In this document: in pieces, positions 7,083 to 15,610 of the stretch
Layout: each line of letters starts with the position of its first letter
How positions within the stretch are numbered: the first letter of the stretch is position 1
DNA from: Pontibacterium sp049603715
GTDB taxonomy: Bacteria > Pseudomonadota > Gammaproteobacteria > Pseudomonadales > Balneatricaceae
Direction of reading: 5' to 3'
DNA length: 64,000 nucleotides
Assembly: GCA_049603715.1 (NCBI GenBank)
Contig: JBMYSW010000004.1
Span: 62,001-126,000 of the forward strand
Notes under the pieces: generated by a model
What the model was told of the DNA's origin: nothing
Database searches by the model: none
What the model saw: only the letters and a program-made list of their open reading frames with translations
Translations under genes and position numbers: made by a program

Positions 7083-8066
7083 TTACGAAAACTGGCGCAA
7101 GAAGCGCAAATCGTTTTCAAAGAACAAGCGCAAGTCGTTTACGCCGTAGCGAAGCATCGCTAAGCGCTCAACACCCATACCAAATGCAAAGCCTGTGTAT
7201 TCTTCTGGGTCGATACCTACCGACTCAAATACCTTTGGATGCACCATGCCACAGCCCAATACTTCTAGCCATTTGCCATCACCACGGTCGATATCCACTT
7301 CAATCGAAGGCTCAGTGAATGGGAAGTAAGATGGACGGAAACGAACGCGTACGTCGTCTTCAAAGAACTCGCGTAAAAACTGCTCAAGCGTGCCTTTAAG
7401 GTCAGCAAAACTGATGTTTTTATCCACAATCAAGCCTTCTACTTGGTGGAACATTGGCGAGTGAGTTTGGTCGTAGTCGCAACGGTACACACGGCCTGGG
7501 CAAATAATACGCACAGGTGGCTTTTGCACTTCCATGGTACGAATTTGCACACCCGAAGTGTGGGTACGTAGCAAAGTTTGTGCATCAAAGTAGAAGGTAT
7601 CGTGCATCGCACGTGCAGGGTGATGCGATGGAATATTGAGGGCTTCGAAGTTGTGGTAGTCGTCCTCAATTTCTGGGCCTTCTGCCACGCTGTAACCTAC
7701 CCCCGCAAAAAAGGCTTCGATACGGGCCATGGTTTTAGTGACAGGGTGCAAACCGCCCAGTGGCTCACCACGACCCGGCAAGGTTACGTCGATGGTTTCT
7801 TCTGCAAGTTTGGCTTCTAGGGCAGCGGTTTCAAAACCTTCACGGCGCTCGTTAAGCTTTTGAGTGACGGTTTGAATCACTTCGTTAATACGGGCACCCG
7901 CTGCTGGGCGTTCTTCTGCAGATAGTTTACCTAGGCCTTTACGCAATTGGCTCAATTGGCCTTTTTTGCCCAAAAAATCGACCCGCACTTGGTCAAGTGC
8001 TTGTGGGGATTCAGCTGCGTCTACCGCGCTGAGGGCTTGCGCCAAAAGGCTTTCAATATGTTCCAT
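7083..8066 (-). CDS. pheS: phenylalanyl-tRNA synthetase alpha subunit
   Basis: A 327-residue protein, the same length as E. coli PheS. I chose the ATG at 8066 (MEHIESLL) because GGAG lies 6 bases upstream; an upstream TTG at 8090 gives a longer frame but has no ribosome site. An N-terminal coiled coil is followed by the class II aminoacyl-tRNA synthetase core: motif HPARAMHDTFYF, motif 2 around RIICPGRVYRCDYD, FRPSYFPFTEPS, and motif 3 GFAFGMGVERLAMLRYG. It is preceded by a structured 250-base leader with a terminator after rplT. Confidence 0.97.
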   Translation of the reverse strand: MEHIESLLAQALSAVDAAESPQALDQVRVDFLGKKGQLSQLRKGLGKLSAEERPAAGARINEVIQTVTQKLNERREGFETAALEAKLAEETIDVTLPGRGEPLGGLHPVTKTMARIEAFFAGVGYSVAEGPEIEDDYHNFEALNIPSHHPARAMHDTFYFDAQTLLRTHTSGVQIRTMEVQKPPVRIICPGRVYRCDYDQTHSPMFHQVEGLIVDKNISFADLKGTLEQFLREFFEDDVRVRFRPSYFPFTEPSIEVDIDRGDGKWLEVLGCGMVHPKVFESVGIDPEEYTGFAFGMGVERLAMLRYGVNDLRLFFENDLRFLRQFS

Positions 8067-8243
8067 TTTAGGCTCCAACTCGTAACTCAAATGGTTGCCG
8101 CGCTCTGGGCTTGTTTACGTCTATAAATAACCGTAAACACAGCCAACCGAGGGGTCAGAATTTTTATGAATCTTCAGAAAAGTGCTGCCAAATGGCGGTT
8201 AAACGCTTTTCTGAAGACTCGAAGAGATTTGGCAATGTGCCAT
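8067..8243 (-). promoter_or_regulatory. structured pheS leader region
   Basis: Two clean inverted repeats precede pheS. TCTTCAGAAAAG (8171-8182) pairs with CTTTTCTGAAGA (8206-8217) and encloses a small GCC/GGC hairpin; TGTTTACG (8112-8119) pairs with CGTAAACA (8132-8139). E. coli pheST is controlled by attenuation with a Phe-rich leader peptide. Here the only short ORF in the leader (about 14 codons from 8243) is not Phe-rich, so any control would work differently. Confidence 0.4.
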
Positions 8244-8279
8244 AAAAAAACAGGGGAAGAGCTCACACCCTTCCCCCGT
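8244..8279 (-). terminator. intrinsic terminator after rplT
   Basis: On the minus strand a GGGGGAAG/CTTCCCC stem is followed by seven Ts (the A run at 8244-8250). It lies 34 bases past the rplT stop and before pheS, so it would end or attenuate the infC-rpmI-rplT transcript and make pheST depend on read-through or its own promoter. Confidence 0.75.
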
Positions 8280-8312
8280 TTCAACAATCAGACCTATGAG
8301 AGGCAGGTGTGC

Positions 8313-8669
8313 TTATGCTAGAGCAGCTTTCGCTTTTTCTACCACAGCAGCAAATGCAGCCTGCTCGTATACAGCCAAGTCAGCCAATACTTTACGGTCG
8401 ATTTCGATGTTAGCTTTTTTCAAGCCAGCGATGAAACGGCTGTAAGACATGCCGTTGATGCGCGCAGCAGCGTTGATACGTGCAATCCACAATGCGCGGA
8501 ATTGACGCTTACGCTGACGACGGTCACGGTATGCATATTGACCAGCTTTGATGACAGCTTGCTTAGCTACGCGGAATACACGACTACGTGCACCGTAGTA
8601 ACCTTTAGCAAGTTTTAGAACTTTTTTATGACGACGGCGTGCGATCACACCACGTTTTACTCGAGCCAT
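8313..8669 (-). CDS. rplT: 50S ribosomal protein L20
   Basis: A 118-residue, highly basic protein. L20 binds 23S rRNA early in large-subunit assembly and in many bacteria represses its own operon by binding its mRNA leader. Family features are the Arg/Lys-rich start MARVKRGVIARRRHKKVLKLA, YYGARSRVFRVAKQ, and the globular C-terminus with INAAARINGMSYSRFI. It follows rpmI by 39 bases in the conserved infC-rpmI-rplT order. Confidence 0.98.
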   Translation of the reverse strand: MARVKRGVIARRRHKKVLKLAKGYYGARSRVFRVAKQAVIKAGQYAYRDRRQRKRQFRALWIARINAAARINGMSYSRFIAGLKKANIEIDRKVLADLAVYEQAAFAAVVEKAKAALA

Positions 8670-8708
8670 GACAACCCTTCCTTTATTTCAAATTCTTAAA
8701 AAAATCGA

Positions 8709-8903
8709 TTAGATGTACGGCAACATACGCTTGATAAGCGCTTGGTCCGCAGCGTGTACTTGCATCATTGGACGCAATTGACGCTTACGCTTGCTCGACT
8801 TTTTAGTCAGAATGTGACTAGTGAAGGACTGCTTGTGCTTGAAGCCATTAGCAGTTTTACGGAAGCGTTTAGCCGCTCCACTTACTGATTTCATTTTAGG
8901 CAT
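8709..8903 (-). CDS. rpmI: 50S ribosomal protein L35
   Basis: A 64-residue basic protein of normal length for L35. It begins MPKMKSVSGAAKRFRKT and contains HKQSFTSHILTKKSSKRKR. It is part of the large ribosomal subunit and sits between infC and rplT. Its translation in E. coli is repressed by L20 through upstream mRNA structure, and a suitable structure lies just before it here. Confidence 0.97.
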   Translation of the reverse strand: MPKMKSVSGAAKRFRKTANGFKHKQSFTSHILTKKSSKRKRQLRPMMQVHAADQALIKRMLPYI

Positions 8904-8955
8904 TGTAAATCTCCACGCATTCGTTAGTTATCTTTCGCTCTTTCAAACAAAGAAA

Positions 8956-8993
8956 GCCAACGCTGCTACCCCGCAGGGATACCTCGCGCTGGC
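8956..8993 (-). promoter_or_regulatory. candidate L20 autoregulatory structure upstream of rpmI
   Basis: In the infC-rpmI gap the minus strand forms an 8-pair stem, GCCAGCGC with GCGTTGGC (one G-T wobble), enclosing a second stem, ATCCC with GGGGT. Two stacked helices joined by unpaired bases recall the rRNA site bound by L20. The position before rpmI fits known autoregulation of this operon in E. coli and Bacillus. The assignment is by form and place only. Confidence 0.45.
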
Positions 8994-9006
8994 CGACTTC
9001 TAAGAG

Positions 9007-9549
9007 TTACTTTTTCTTTTTCGGTGCAATAACCATAGTCAATTGACGGCCTTCCATTTTTGGACGCTGTTCTACAGTACCTAATTCGATCAAGTCTTCT
9101 TCAACTCGCTTCATTAGCTGCATACCCAGCTCCTGGTGGGCCATCTCACGACCGCGGTAACGTAGTGTTACCTTAGCCTTGTCACCAGCTTCAAGGAAAC
9201 GTACCAGGTTGCGTAGTTTTACCTGATAATCCCCTTGTTCCGTGTTAGGACGGAATTTCACTTCTTTCACTTGGATTTGGTGCTGTTTCTTTTTCGCTTC
9301 GGCAGCTTGTTTCTTCTGTTCGTAAACATGCTTACCGTAATCCATCACCTTACATACAATAGGATCAGAATCAGCGATTTGTACCAAGTCCAAACCCGCG
9401 TCTTGAGCAGCCTCAAGTGCGTCTTTAAAGGGCACGATACCGATTTGCGTCCCGTCTGGGCCGATTAAACGACATTCACGTGCACGAATATTATCATTGA
9501 TCATTGGGCGCTGTTCGCGACGCGCACCCCTTTTATTATCACGCCTGAT
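9007..9549 (-). CDS. infC: translation initiation factor IF-3
   Basis: A 180-residue protein, equal in length to E. coli IF-3. It binds the 30S subunit, blocks subunit joining and checks the start codon. The best start is the AUC codon at 9547-9549, eight bases after TTAGGAG; earlier ATGs in frame lie within thrS and have no ribosome site. Rare AUU/AUC starts on infC are a known autoregulatory device, because IF-3 discriminates against them. Domains are the N-terminal INDNIRARECRLIGPDG, the linker KKQAAEAKKKQHQIQVKEVKFRP, and the C-terminal TLRYRGREMAHQELG, ending in KKKK. Confidence 0.96.
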   Translation of the reverse strand: MRRDNKRGARREQRPMINDNIRARECRLIGPDGTQIGIVPFKDALEAAQDAGLDLVQIADSDPIVCKVMDYGKHVYEQKKQAAEAKKKQHQIQVKEVKFRPNTEQGDYQVKLRNLVRFLEAGDKAKVTLRYRGREMAHQELGMQLMKRVEEDLIELGTVEQRPKMEGRQLTMVIAPKKKK

Positions 9550-9577
9550 GGCTGCTTCTCCTAATGAGTTATAAAAC

Positions 9578-11485
9578 TTACCCTTTTGATTCGACCGTTT
9601 GTCGCAAATGGGCAATAAATTCATCAAGTGAGAGGGTTCCTAGGTTATCTCCCTTGCGAGTACGTACCGCAACAGAGCCGGATTCGACCTCTTTATCACC
9701 GATGACAAGAAGGAAAGGTACCTTCTGTAATGTATGCTCGCGAATTTTAAAGCCGATCTTCTCATTTCTCAAGTCTGACTGGGCTCTAAATCCCTCATTT
9801 TCTAAACGTTCGACCACTTCGCGGCAGTAATCGGCCTGTTTATCGGTGATATTCATCACAGAAACTTGGTTTGGCGCCAACCATGCAGGTAATGCACCGG
9901 CATGATGTTCAATCAAAATACCCAAGAAACGTTCAAACGAACCAAGGATCGCACGGTGCAACATCACCGGCGTTTCTTTCTCACCTTCTTCGTTTACAAA
10001 CTGTGCACCTAAGCGACCCGGCATAGAGAAGTCAACTTGGATGGTGCCACATTGCCATACACGATCAAGACAGTCTTTTAATGAGAACTCGATCTTAGGA
10101 CCGTAGAAGGCACCTTCACCCGGTAGCTCTTCCCAGTCTAGGCCCGCTGCATCAAGTGCATCGGCCAACGCTTTTTCAGCTTTATCCCAAACTTCGTCTG
10201 AACCCACACGTTTTTCTGGGCGAGTGGACAGTTTGTAAATGACATTGGTAAAGCCAAAGTCGTTGTACACTTCGTGCAAGAAGTCGATAAACGCAGCTAC
10301 TTCAGACTGGATATCTTTTTCGGCACAGAAGATATGGGCATCGTCTTGAACAAAGCCACGTACACGCATAATGCCGTGTAGCGAGCCAGACGGCTCATTC
10401 CGGTGACACGAACCAAACTCGGCCAAGCGGTAAGGCAAGTCACGGTAAGAGCGCAGACCTTGGTTAAACACCTGAATGTGACAAGGGCAGTTCATTGGTT
10501 TAACAGCAAAGTCTTTGTTTTCTGAGTGAGTGGTAAACATCATCTCAGAGAACTTTTCCCAGTGGCCTGACTTTTCCCAAAGGGTACGTTCAACCACTTG
10601 CGGGGTTTTAATTTCTTGGTAGCCATGACGACGCTGTTTTGCGCGCATGTACTGCTCAACCTGTTGGTAAAGTGTCCAACCGTTACCGTGCCAAAACACC
10701 ATACCCGGTGCTTCTTCTTGCAGGTGGAAAAGGTCAAGCTGTTTACCTAGTTTACGGTGGTCACGCTTTTCCGCTTCTTCTAAGCGGTTAAGGTGTGCTT
10801 TAAGGGCTTTTTTGTCGCCCCAAGCGGTACCGTAAATACGTTGTAGCATTTCGTTGTTTGAGTCGCCGCGCCAGTAAGCGCCTGCTACTTTCATCAATTT
10901 AAAAGCTTTGATGTGGCCAGTAGAAGGAACGTGTGGGCCACGGCAAAGGTCGATAAATTCGCCTTGCGAGTAGAACGACAAGTCTTGCTCTGCAGGAATC
11001 GACTCAAGAATTTGTACTTTGTAGTCTTCGCCCATGCCTTTGAACATGTCTACGGCTTCGTCGCGGCTCATCAAAGAGCGGCTTACCGGCAAGTTTTGCT
11101 TAGACAGCTCAAGCATACGCTTTTCGATTTTTTCTAGATCTTCAGGCGTAAAGGCACGCTCGTACGCGAAGTCGTAGTAAAAGCCGTGCTCAATCACAGG
11201 GCCGATAGTCACTTGCGCGCCAGGGAAAAGTTCTTGTACGGCCATGGCCATAAGGTGGGCACAAGAGTGACGAATCACTTCGAGGCCTTCGTCATCACGG
11301 GCTGTTACAATTGCTAAATCGGTATCAGACTCAATTAAGTAGCTGGTATCCACCAGCTCACCCGCAACCTTTCCGGCAAGGGCTGCTTTTGCAAGGCCGG
11401 TACCAATATCGGCTGCAACATCAAAGACAGTAACTGGGGCATCAAACGCGCGCTGACTTCCATCAGGCAAAGTAATAACAGGCAT
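9578..11485 (-). CDS. thrS: threonyl-tRNA synthetase
   Basis: A 635-residue class II synthetase that charges tRNA-Thr. In order it has an N-terminal TGS domain (to about 65), an editing domain with HSCAHLMAMAVQ (about 70-230), a catalytic core with CPCHIQVF, motif 2 in CHRNEPSGSLHG and motif 3 in LHRAILGSFERFLGIL, and a C-terminal anticodon domain. It is the first gene of the operon, with its stop 28 bases before the infC start. No clear promoter was picked out in the 179 bases between it and the lut regulator. Confidence 0.98.
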   Translation of the reverse strand: MPVITLPDGSQRAFDAPVTVFDVAADIGTGLAKAALAGKVAGELVDTSYLIESDTDLAIVTARDDEGLEVIRHSCAHLMAMAVQELFPGAQVTIGPVIEHGFYYDFAYERAFTPEDLEKIEKRMLELSKQNLPVSRSLMSRDEAVDMFKGMGEDYKVQILESIPAEQDLSFYSQGEFIDLCRGPHVPSTGHIKAFKLMKVAGAYWRGDSNNEMLQRIYGTAWGDKKALKAHLNRLEEAEKRDHRKLGKQLDLFHLQEEAPGMVFWHGNGWTLYQQVEQYMRAKQRRHGYQEIKTPQVVERTLWEKSGHWEKFSEMMFTTHSENKDFAVKPMNCPCHIQVFNQGLRSYRDLPYRLAEFGSCHRNEPSGSLHGIMRVRGFVQDDAHIFCAEKDIQSEVAAFIDFLHEVYNDFGFTNVIYKLSTRPEKRVGSDEVWDKAEKALADALDAAGLDWEELPGEGAFYGPKIEFSLKDCLDRVWQCGTIQVDFSMPGRLGAQFVNEEGEKETPVMLHRAILGSFERFLGILIEHHAGALPAWLAPNQVSVMNITDKQADYCREVVERLENEGFRAQSDLRNEKIGFKIREHTLQKVPFLLVIGDKEVESGSVAVRTRKGDNLGTLSLDEFIAHLRQTVESKG

Positions 11486-11664
11486 GACGTTCCTATAACT
11501 TTTCAGTGGTGACCCCTACGACAGGCCACTTGTTAACAAGACAAACAAAAAATTTTGGAGGCGTATCTTAGCGCACAAAACACGCAAAAACGAGGCAAAG
11601 CCCCTATAAAACGCAAGATAATCCAAAGATTCACACAACCACGGCTGTTAGGCTGCCGTAAATG

Positions 11665-12363
11665 CTAGGCCGCGCGTATTAGGCGAGCAAATATCGCCTC
11701 GGTGTGGCTAATATGAGCCGCCGCTATCCCCTGCGCTCGCTCACCATCACCTTGCAGAATCGCTTGGTAAAGCTCGTAATGTTGCGCGGCAATGCCATCA
11801 GGAAACCGCCCTTCTCGGCTAAGGTACTGAGATAGCACTTCGTAAATGGCATTAAAATAGCGGGTGTAAAAGGTTTGAGAAAACGACACCACAAACAGGT
11901 TATGGCTCATATGTGCAATATGCATATGAAAAGCCAAGTCAGCCTTCGCTCGGCGCAAAGGGGTTTGCCGAGTTTTTGGCTCGGTCATCGCCAAGTAGGC
12001 TTCCGTTAGCTTTAAGCGATCGTCGTCGTTTCCTCGTGTTGCAGCATAAAACGCCGCTTGCGATTCAAGCAAACGGCGTGCTGTAAGCAACGACTTAAGC
12101 GTTTCTGCTTTATCACTGGTTAACGACGGCACCGCCGTGCTTTCAGTACCTTGCTGGAGCAAGTTAGCAAAGCGCCCTGCCCTTGCAGCAGAGCGCGTGA
12201 TAAACCCCATAGTCTCCAGCGCCACCAGCGCCTCCCTGGCTACACTGCGGGCACACGCATATTGCTCGGCCAGCTTACGCTCCGAAGGGCACTTTTGCTC
12301 TGGCAACCATGTTCCGTCGCCAATCGCCATCAGCAATTGATTCACTAACGTTTGGGTGTCCAC
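11665..12363 (-). CDS. FadR-type GntR regulator divergent from lutABC
   Basis: A 232-residue regulator. The N-terminal winged helix (about 1-65) shows LPEQKCPSERKLAEQYACAR, then SVAREALVALETMGFI. The all-helical C-terminal FCD-like ligand domain carries an AKADLAFHMHIAHMSHN motif and a late His (AAAHISHTEAIF), as in metal- and carboxylate-binding FadR-family proteins. Divergent placement beside lutABC suggests a lactate-responsive repressor like LldR or LutR, though the sequence does not show the ligand. The palindrome at 12468-12478 is its likely operator. Confidence 0.85.
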   Translation of the reverse strand: MDTQTLVNQLLMAIGDGTWLPEQKCPSERKLAEQYACARSVAREALVALETMGFITRSAARAGRFANLLQQGTESTAVPSLTSDKAETLKSLLTARRLLESQAAFYAATRGNDDDRLKLTEAYLAMTEPKTRQTPLRRAKADLAFHMHIAHMSHNLFVVSFSQTFYTRYFNAIYEVLSQYLSREGRFPDGIAAQHYELYQAILQGDGERAQGIAAAHISHTEAIFARLIRAA

Positions 12364-12467
12364 CGACTAAAACTCCTCCTAAAGCACTCCGATAAAAGGG
12401 CCCTGAGCTGAAAACAGGCCCACAGGTACCTCGAAGCGATGCCTGCCGTAACACAGCTAAGACCATT

Positions 12468-12478
12468 TGGTCAGACCA
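12468..12478. promoter_or_regulatory. GntR/FadR-type operator between regulator and lutA
   Basis: The perfect 11-base palindrome TGGTCAGACCA has the TGGT-N3-ACCA form recognised by FadR-subfamily GntR proteins. It lies in the divergent promoter region, about 105 bases from the regulator start and about 90 from lutA, so one bound dimer could control both. Confidence 0.65.
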
Positions 12479-12567
12479 GTTTCACACAAAAAGACCTATG
12501 ATTTAACCGCCTATTGCTACATTGACTTAAAAATAAACGGTCGCCAACGACCACCAAAATAATAAAT

Positions 12568-13356
12568 GTGAGCCAATCCATGCCATCTATCTCATCCAAA
12601 CCCAAGGTTGCACTTTTTGTCACCTGCCTTGCCGATGTGTATCGCCCAAATATCGGCTTTAGCACCCTCGCTCTGCTTGAAGCGGCAGGCTGCGACGTAG
12701 AAGTCCCCGAAAACCAAACTTGCTGCGGCCAACCGGCTTTTAACTCAGGCGATAAGGCCAACGCGAAAGCCATCGCTAAAAATACCATTGAAGCCTTTGA
12801 TGGCTATGAATACGTTGTAGGCCCCTCTGGCTCATGCGTGGGTATGTTGCACTACTATGTAGACCTGTTTGATGAGACAGACCCTTGGCACCGTCGCGCA
12901 CAAGATTTAAAAGCACGCTCGTTTGAGATCACCCAATTTTTAGTTGATGAGCTAAAGGCTGAACTTCCCAAAGTCAGCTACAACAAGCGTGTGACTTATC
13001 ACGACTCTTGCTCAGGTTTACGTCAGCTCGGCATTAAGCAACAGCCTCGTGAGCTACTCAAGTCCGTATGTGATGTGGACGTAACCGAAATGGACGAAGC
13101 CGAAACCTGCTGTGGCTTTGGCGGCACCTTTTGTGTGAAGTATCCCGAGATTTCTGACCGTATGGTCTCGAATAAGGTAGAAAACAGCCTAAACACCATG
13201 GCCGATACCCTTGTTGGCGGCGACTTAGGTTGCTTGCTCAATATTGCGGGCAAGGTAAATCGCCAGGGTGAGCAAATTGAAACGCGCCATATTGTCGAGA
13301 TTTTAGCCGACCAATTAGCCGTGCCTGCCATCACCAAAACCGAGAGCCAGCGCTAG
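12568..13356 (+). CDS. lutA: lactate utilisation protein A, CCG-domain Fe-S oxidoreductase subunit
   Basis: A 262-residue protein, or 258 if translation begins at the ATG at 12580; the GTG at 12568 is chosen without a clear ribosome site. Two cysteine-rich CCG domains are visible: VALFVTCLADVYRP with NQTCCGQPAFNSG, and TYHDSCSGLRQLG with ETCCGFGGTF. These bind Fe-S clusters in LutA/YkgE and heterodisulfide-reductase-like proteins. With LutB and LutC it oxidises L-lactate to pyruvate in the cytoplasm. It lies 8 bases before lutB. Confidence 0.92.
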   Translation: MSQSMPSISSKPKVALFVTCLADVYRPNIGFSTLALLEAAGCDVEVPENQTCCGQPAFNSGDKANAKAIAKNTIEAFDGYEYVVGPSGSCVGMLHYYVDLFDETDPWHRRAQDLKARSFEITQFLVDELKAELPKVSYNKRVTYHDSCSGLRQLGIKQQPRELLKSVCDVDVTEMDEAETCCGFGGTFCVKYPEISDRMVSNKVENSLNTMADTLVGGDLGCLLNIAGKVNRQGEQIETRHIVEILADQLAVPAITKTESQR

Positions 13357-13364
13357 GAGTTAGT

Positions 13365-14795
13365 ATGGATATTCATAGCCCCGAATTTAAAGACAATGCC
13401 CGTATTGCGCTGCACGACGTTGGTCTGCAAAAAGCCCTTGGCAACCTTAAAGCTGGCTTTCCGGTTAAGCGTGCCACTGCGGTTGAGCGCATGCCAGAGT
13501 TTGAAGCACTACGCGAAGAAGCCAAGCATCTTAAAAACCACATTTTAGAGCACCTCGACCTTTACCTCGAAACCTTCGAGCAAAACGTAGTGAAGCAAGG
13601 CGGCCACGTACACTGGTGCAGCACCTCGGCCGATGCGCAAAAAACCATTTTAGATATTTGCCGCTCGGTAGATGCGAAGACCGTCACCAAGGGCAAATCG
13701 ATGGTATCCGAGGAAGTCAACCTCAACGAATATCTTGAGGCCAACGGTGTCACACCGGTTGAAACCGATCTTGGCGAATATATTTTGCAGCTACGCGAAG
13801 ACCACCCGAGCCACATTATTGCACCGGCCATTCACCTCAACTTAGATGATGTCTCGGATGCCTTTAGCGAACACCATAAAAAGCCGCGCTCCAGCGACCC
13901 TGCTCATTTGATGCAAGAGGCTCGCGAAGTATTGCGCGATCACTTTGTTGCTGCCGATGTTGGTATTACGGGCGCTAACTTTTTGGTCGCCGAAACCGGT
14001 TCGTCCATTATTGTCACCAACGAGGGCAACGGCGACTTAACCCAAACCCTGCCTGAGACACACGTTGTTATCGCCTCAATTGAAAAGGTCGTGCCGACAC
14101 TCGAAGACATGAGTCTATTTTTGCGACTCTTAGCTCGCTCGGCCACAGGGCAAGAATTTACCGTGTACAACACCCTGTCCACCGGTCCAAAACGCAGTGA
14201 TGACCAAGACGGCCCCAAAAACTATCATGTGGTGTTAGTCGATAACGGCCGTAGCGACATGCTCGGTAGCGAGTTTCAAGAAATGCTGCGCTGTATTCGC
14301 TGCTCGGCATGTATGAACCACTGCCCGGTATACAGTGCGGTGGGCGGTCATGCGTATGGCTGGGTGTACCCTGGCCCAATGGGCTCGGTACTCACCCCCA
14401 AAATGATTGGTATTGATAAAGCGGGCCACCTGCCAAATGCCTCTACCTTTTGTGGTAAATGCGAATCTGTGTGCCCCGTTAAAATCCCACTGCCCAAGCT
14501 GATGCGGCACTGGCGTGAAAACGAGTTTGAGCAGCACCTAACACCGAATACCGCTCGTTACGGCATTGGCGCTTGGGCCTTTTTAGCAAAACGCCCCACG
14601 CTCTATCGCCTAGGCGCAAAAATCGGTCAACGCCTGCTCAAGTGGCAAGCAAAAGACACAGGTTACATTAGCAAGCTGCCTTTTGCCGATGCTTGGACTG
14701 CCACCCGAGATATGCCAGCTCCCGAAGGCAAAACCTTTATGGAGCTGTACAAAGAGCAGCAAAAAGAAAAACAAAAAAAGGAGGCAAAATCATGA
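13365..14795 (+). CDS. lutB: lactate utilisation protein B, LUD domain plus ferredoxin domain
   Basis: A 476-residue protein with GGAG just upstream of the ATG. The N-terminal LUD domain (about 50-290) contains HWCSTSADAQKTILDI, KGKSMVSEEV and GITGANFLVAETGS. A bacterial-ferredoxin region follows with two 4Fe-4S motifs: CIRCSACMNHCPVY and FCGKCESVCPVKIPLP. A C-terminal helical tail follows. It is the electron-carrying subunit of the LutABC lactate oxidase. It overlaps lutC by four bases (ATGA). Confidence 0.95.
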   Translation: MDIHSPEFKDNARIALHDVGLQKALGNLKAGFPVKRATAVERMPEFEALREEAKHLKNHILEHLDLYLETFEQNVVKQGGHVHWCSTSADAQKTILDICRSVDAKTVTKGKSMVSEEVNLNEYLEANGVTPVETDLGEYILQLREDHPSHIIAPAIHLNLDDVSDAFSEHHKKPRSSDPAHLMQEAREVLRDHFVAADVGITGANFLVAETGSSIIVTNEGNGDLTQTLPETHVVIASIEKVVPTLEDMSLFLRLLARSATGQEFTVYNTLSTGPKRSDDQDGPKNYHVVLVDNGRSDMLGSEFQEMLRCIRCSACMNHCPVYSAVGGHAYGWVYPGPMGSVLTPKMIGIDKAGHLPNASTFCGKCESVCPVKIPLPKLMRHWRENEFEQHLTPNTARYGIGAWAFLAKRPTLYRLGAKIGQRLLKWQAKDTGYISKLPFADAWTATRDMPAPEGKTFMELYKEQQKEKQKKEAKS

Positions 14796-15460
14796 GTAAA
14801 GCCGCCATTTTTAGCAAAATTCGTAAGGGCTTAGGTCGTCAAGAAGCTACGGCAGAGCAACGTGCTGCGGTTGCCAAACGCCTAAACGAACACCCTTGCG
14901 CGACCATTCCTGCGCGGGGCCAGGGCGATGCGGAGCACCAGTGCTCGGTCTTTAAAGCCATGGCATTAGAAGCCAGTGCCGAAATTATTGAACTAACACC
15001 CAATGACAACCTTGCCGAACACATTGGCCAACGTTTAGCCCAACAAGGCATTACTGAGCTGGTTAGTGCCAGTGACTCAGAACTTGCCCAACTGGATTGG
15101 TCTATCACGCCGGAGCTATCGGTACAACAACGAGTCACGCAAGTGGGTGATCGCGCCAGTCTCACCTTGGCATTTGCAGGCATCGCCGAAACCGGCACCT
15201 TGATGCTGCATTCGCGGGGCGAAAGCCCGACTACCCTTAACTTTTTGCCCGACCTGCATTTAGTGGTACTGCGCACCTCGCAAATTGTCGGCTATTACGA
15301 ACAAGCTTGGCAGCTTATTAGGGATGCTTTTGGTAAGGAGATGCCACGCACGGTCAATATGATTACTGGCCCTTCGCGTAGCGCCGACATTGAGCAGCGC
15401 TTGCAGATGGGCGCCCATGGCCCCAAAGAGTTGGTGATTTTGCTGATTAACGACCAGTAG
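14792..15460 (+). CDS. lutC: lactate utilisation protein C, LUD domain
   Basis: A 222-residue protein. I chose the ATG at 14792 because GGAGG lies 7 bases upstream and it forms an ATGA overlap with lutB; the frame is open earlier inside lutB. The LUD domain shows FAGIAETGTLMLHS and NFLPDLHLVVLRTSQIVG and ends with MITGPSRSADIEQRLQMGAH, a conserved nucleotide/substrate-site stretch. LutC is needed with LutA and LutB for growth on L-lactate. It is the last gene of the operon and is followed by a terminator. Confidence 0.94.
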   Translation: MSKAAIFSKIRKGLGRQEATAEQRAAVAKRLNEHPCATIPARGQGDAEHQCSVFKAMALEASAEIIELTPNDNLAEHIGQRLAQQGITELVSASDSELAQLDWSITPELSVQQRVTQVGDRASLTLAFAGIAETGTLMLHSRGESPTTLNFLPDLHLVVLRTSQIVGYYEQAWQLIRDAFGKEMPRTVNMITGPSRSADIEQRLQMGAHGPKELVILLINDQ

Positions 15461-15529
15461 CATCACACTTTCTTTTCTTAACTCTTTGCTCGGCTCTTTT
15501 CTTGGATCTGTATAGGTCCTTCCTTTTTG

Positions 15530-15559
15530 CGCCTTCTATCCCCTAGAAGGCGTTTTTTT
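15530..15559 (+). terminator. intrinsic terminator after lutABC
   Basis: CGCCTTCTA and TAGAAGGCG form a perfect 9-pair stem with a TCCCC loop, followed by seven Ts. It lies 70 bases after lutC and before the convergent polB gene. Confidence 0.9.
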
Positions 15560-15610
15560 GCTCTCTCCCCTACCCAACACAATCGACGAAATAAGCCACC
15601 CAATAAGCCG

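Noticed and set aside
9550..9627. infC extension starting MMNLLPICDKRS
   Set aside because: It lies inside the thrS end, lacks a ribosome site and makes IF-3 too long. The AUC start gives the family length.
14839..15276. 145-codon minus-strand frame inside lutC
   Set aside because: Antisense to a well-supported gene, no ribosome site, and Ser/Arg-biased shadow composition.
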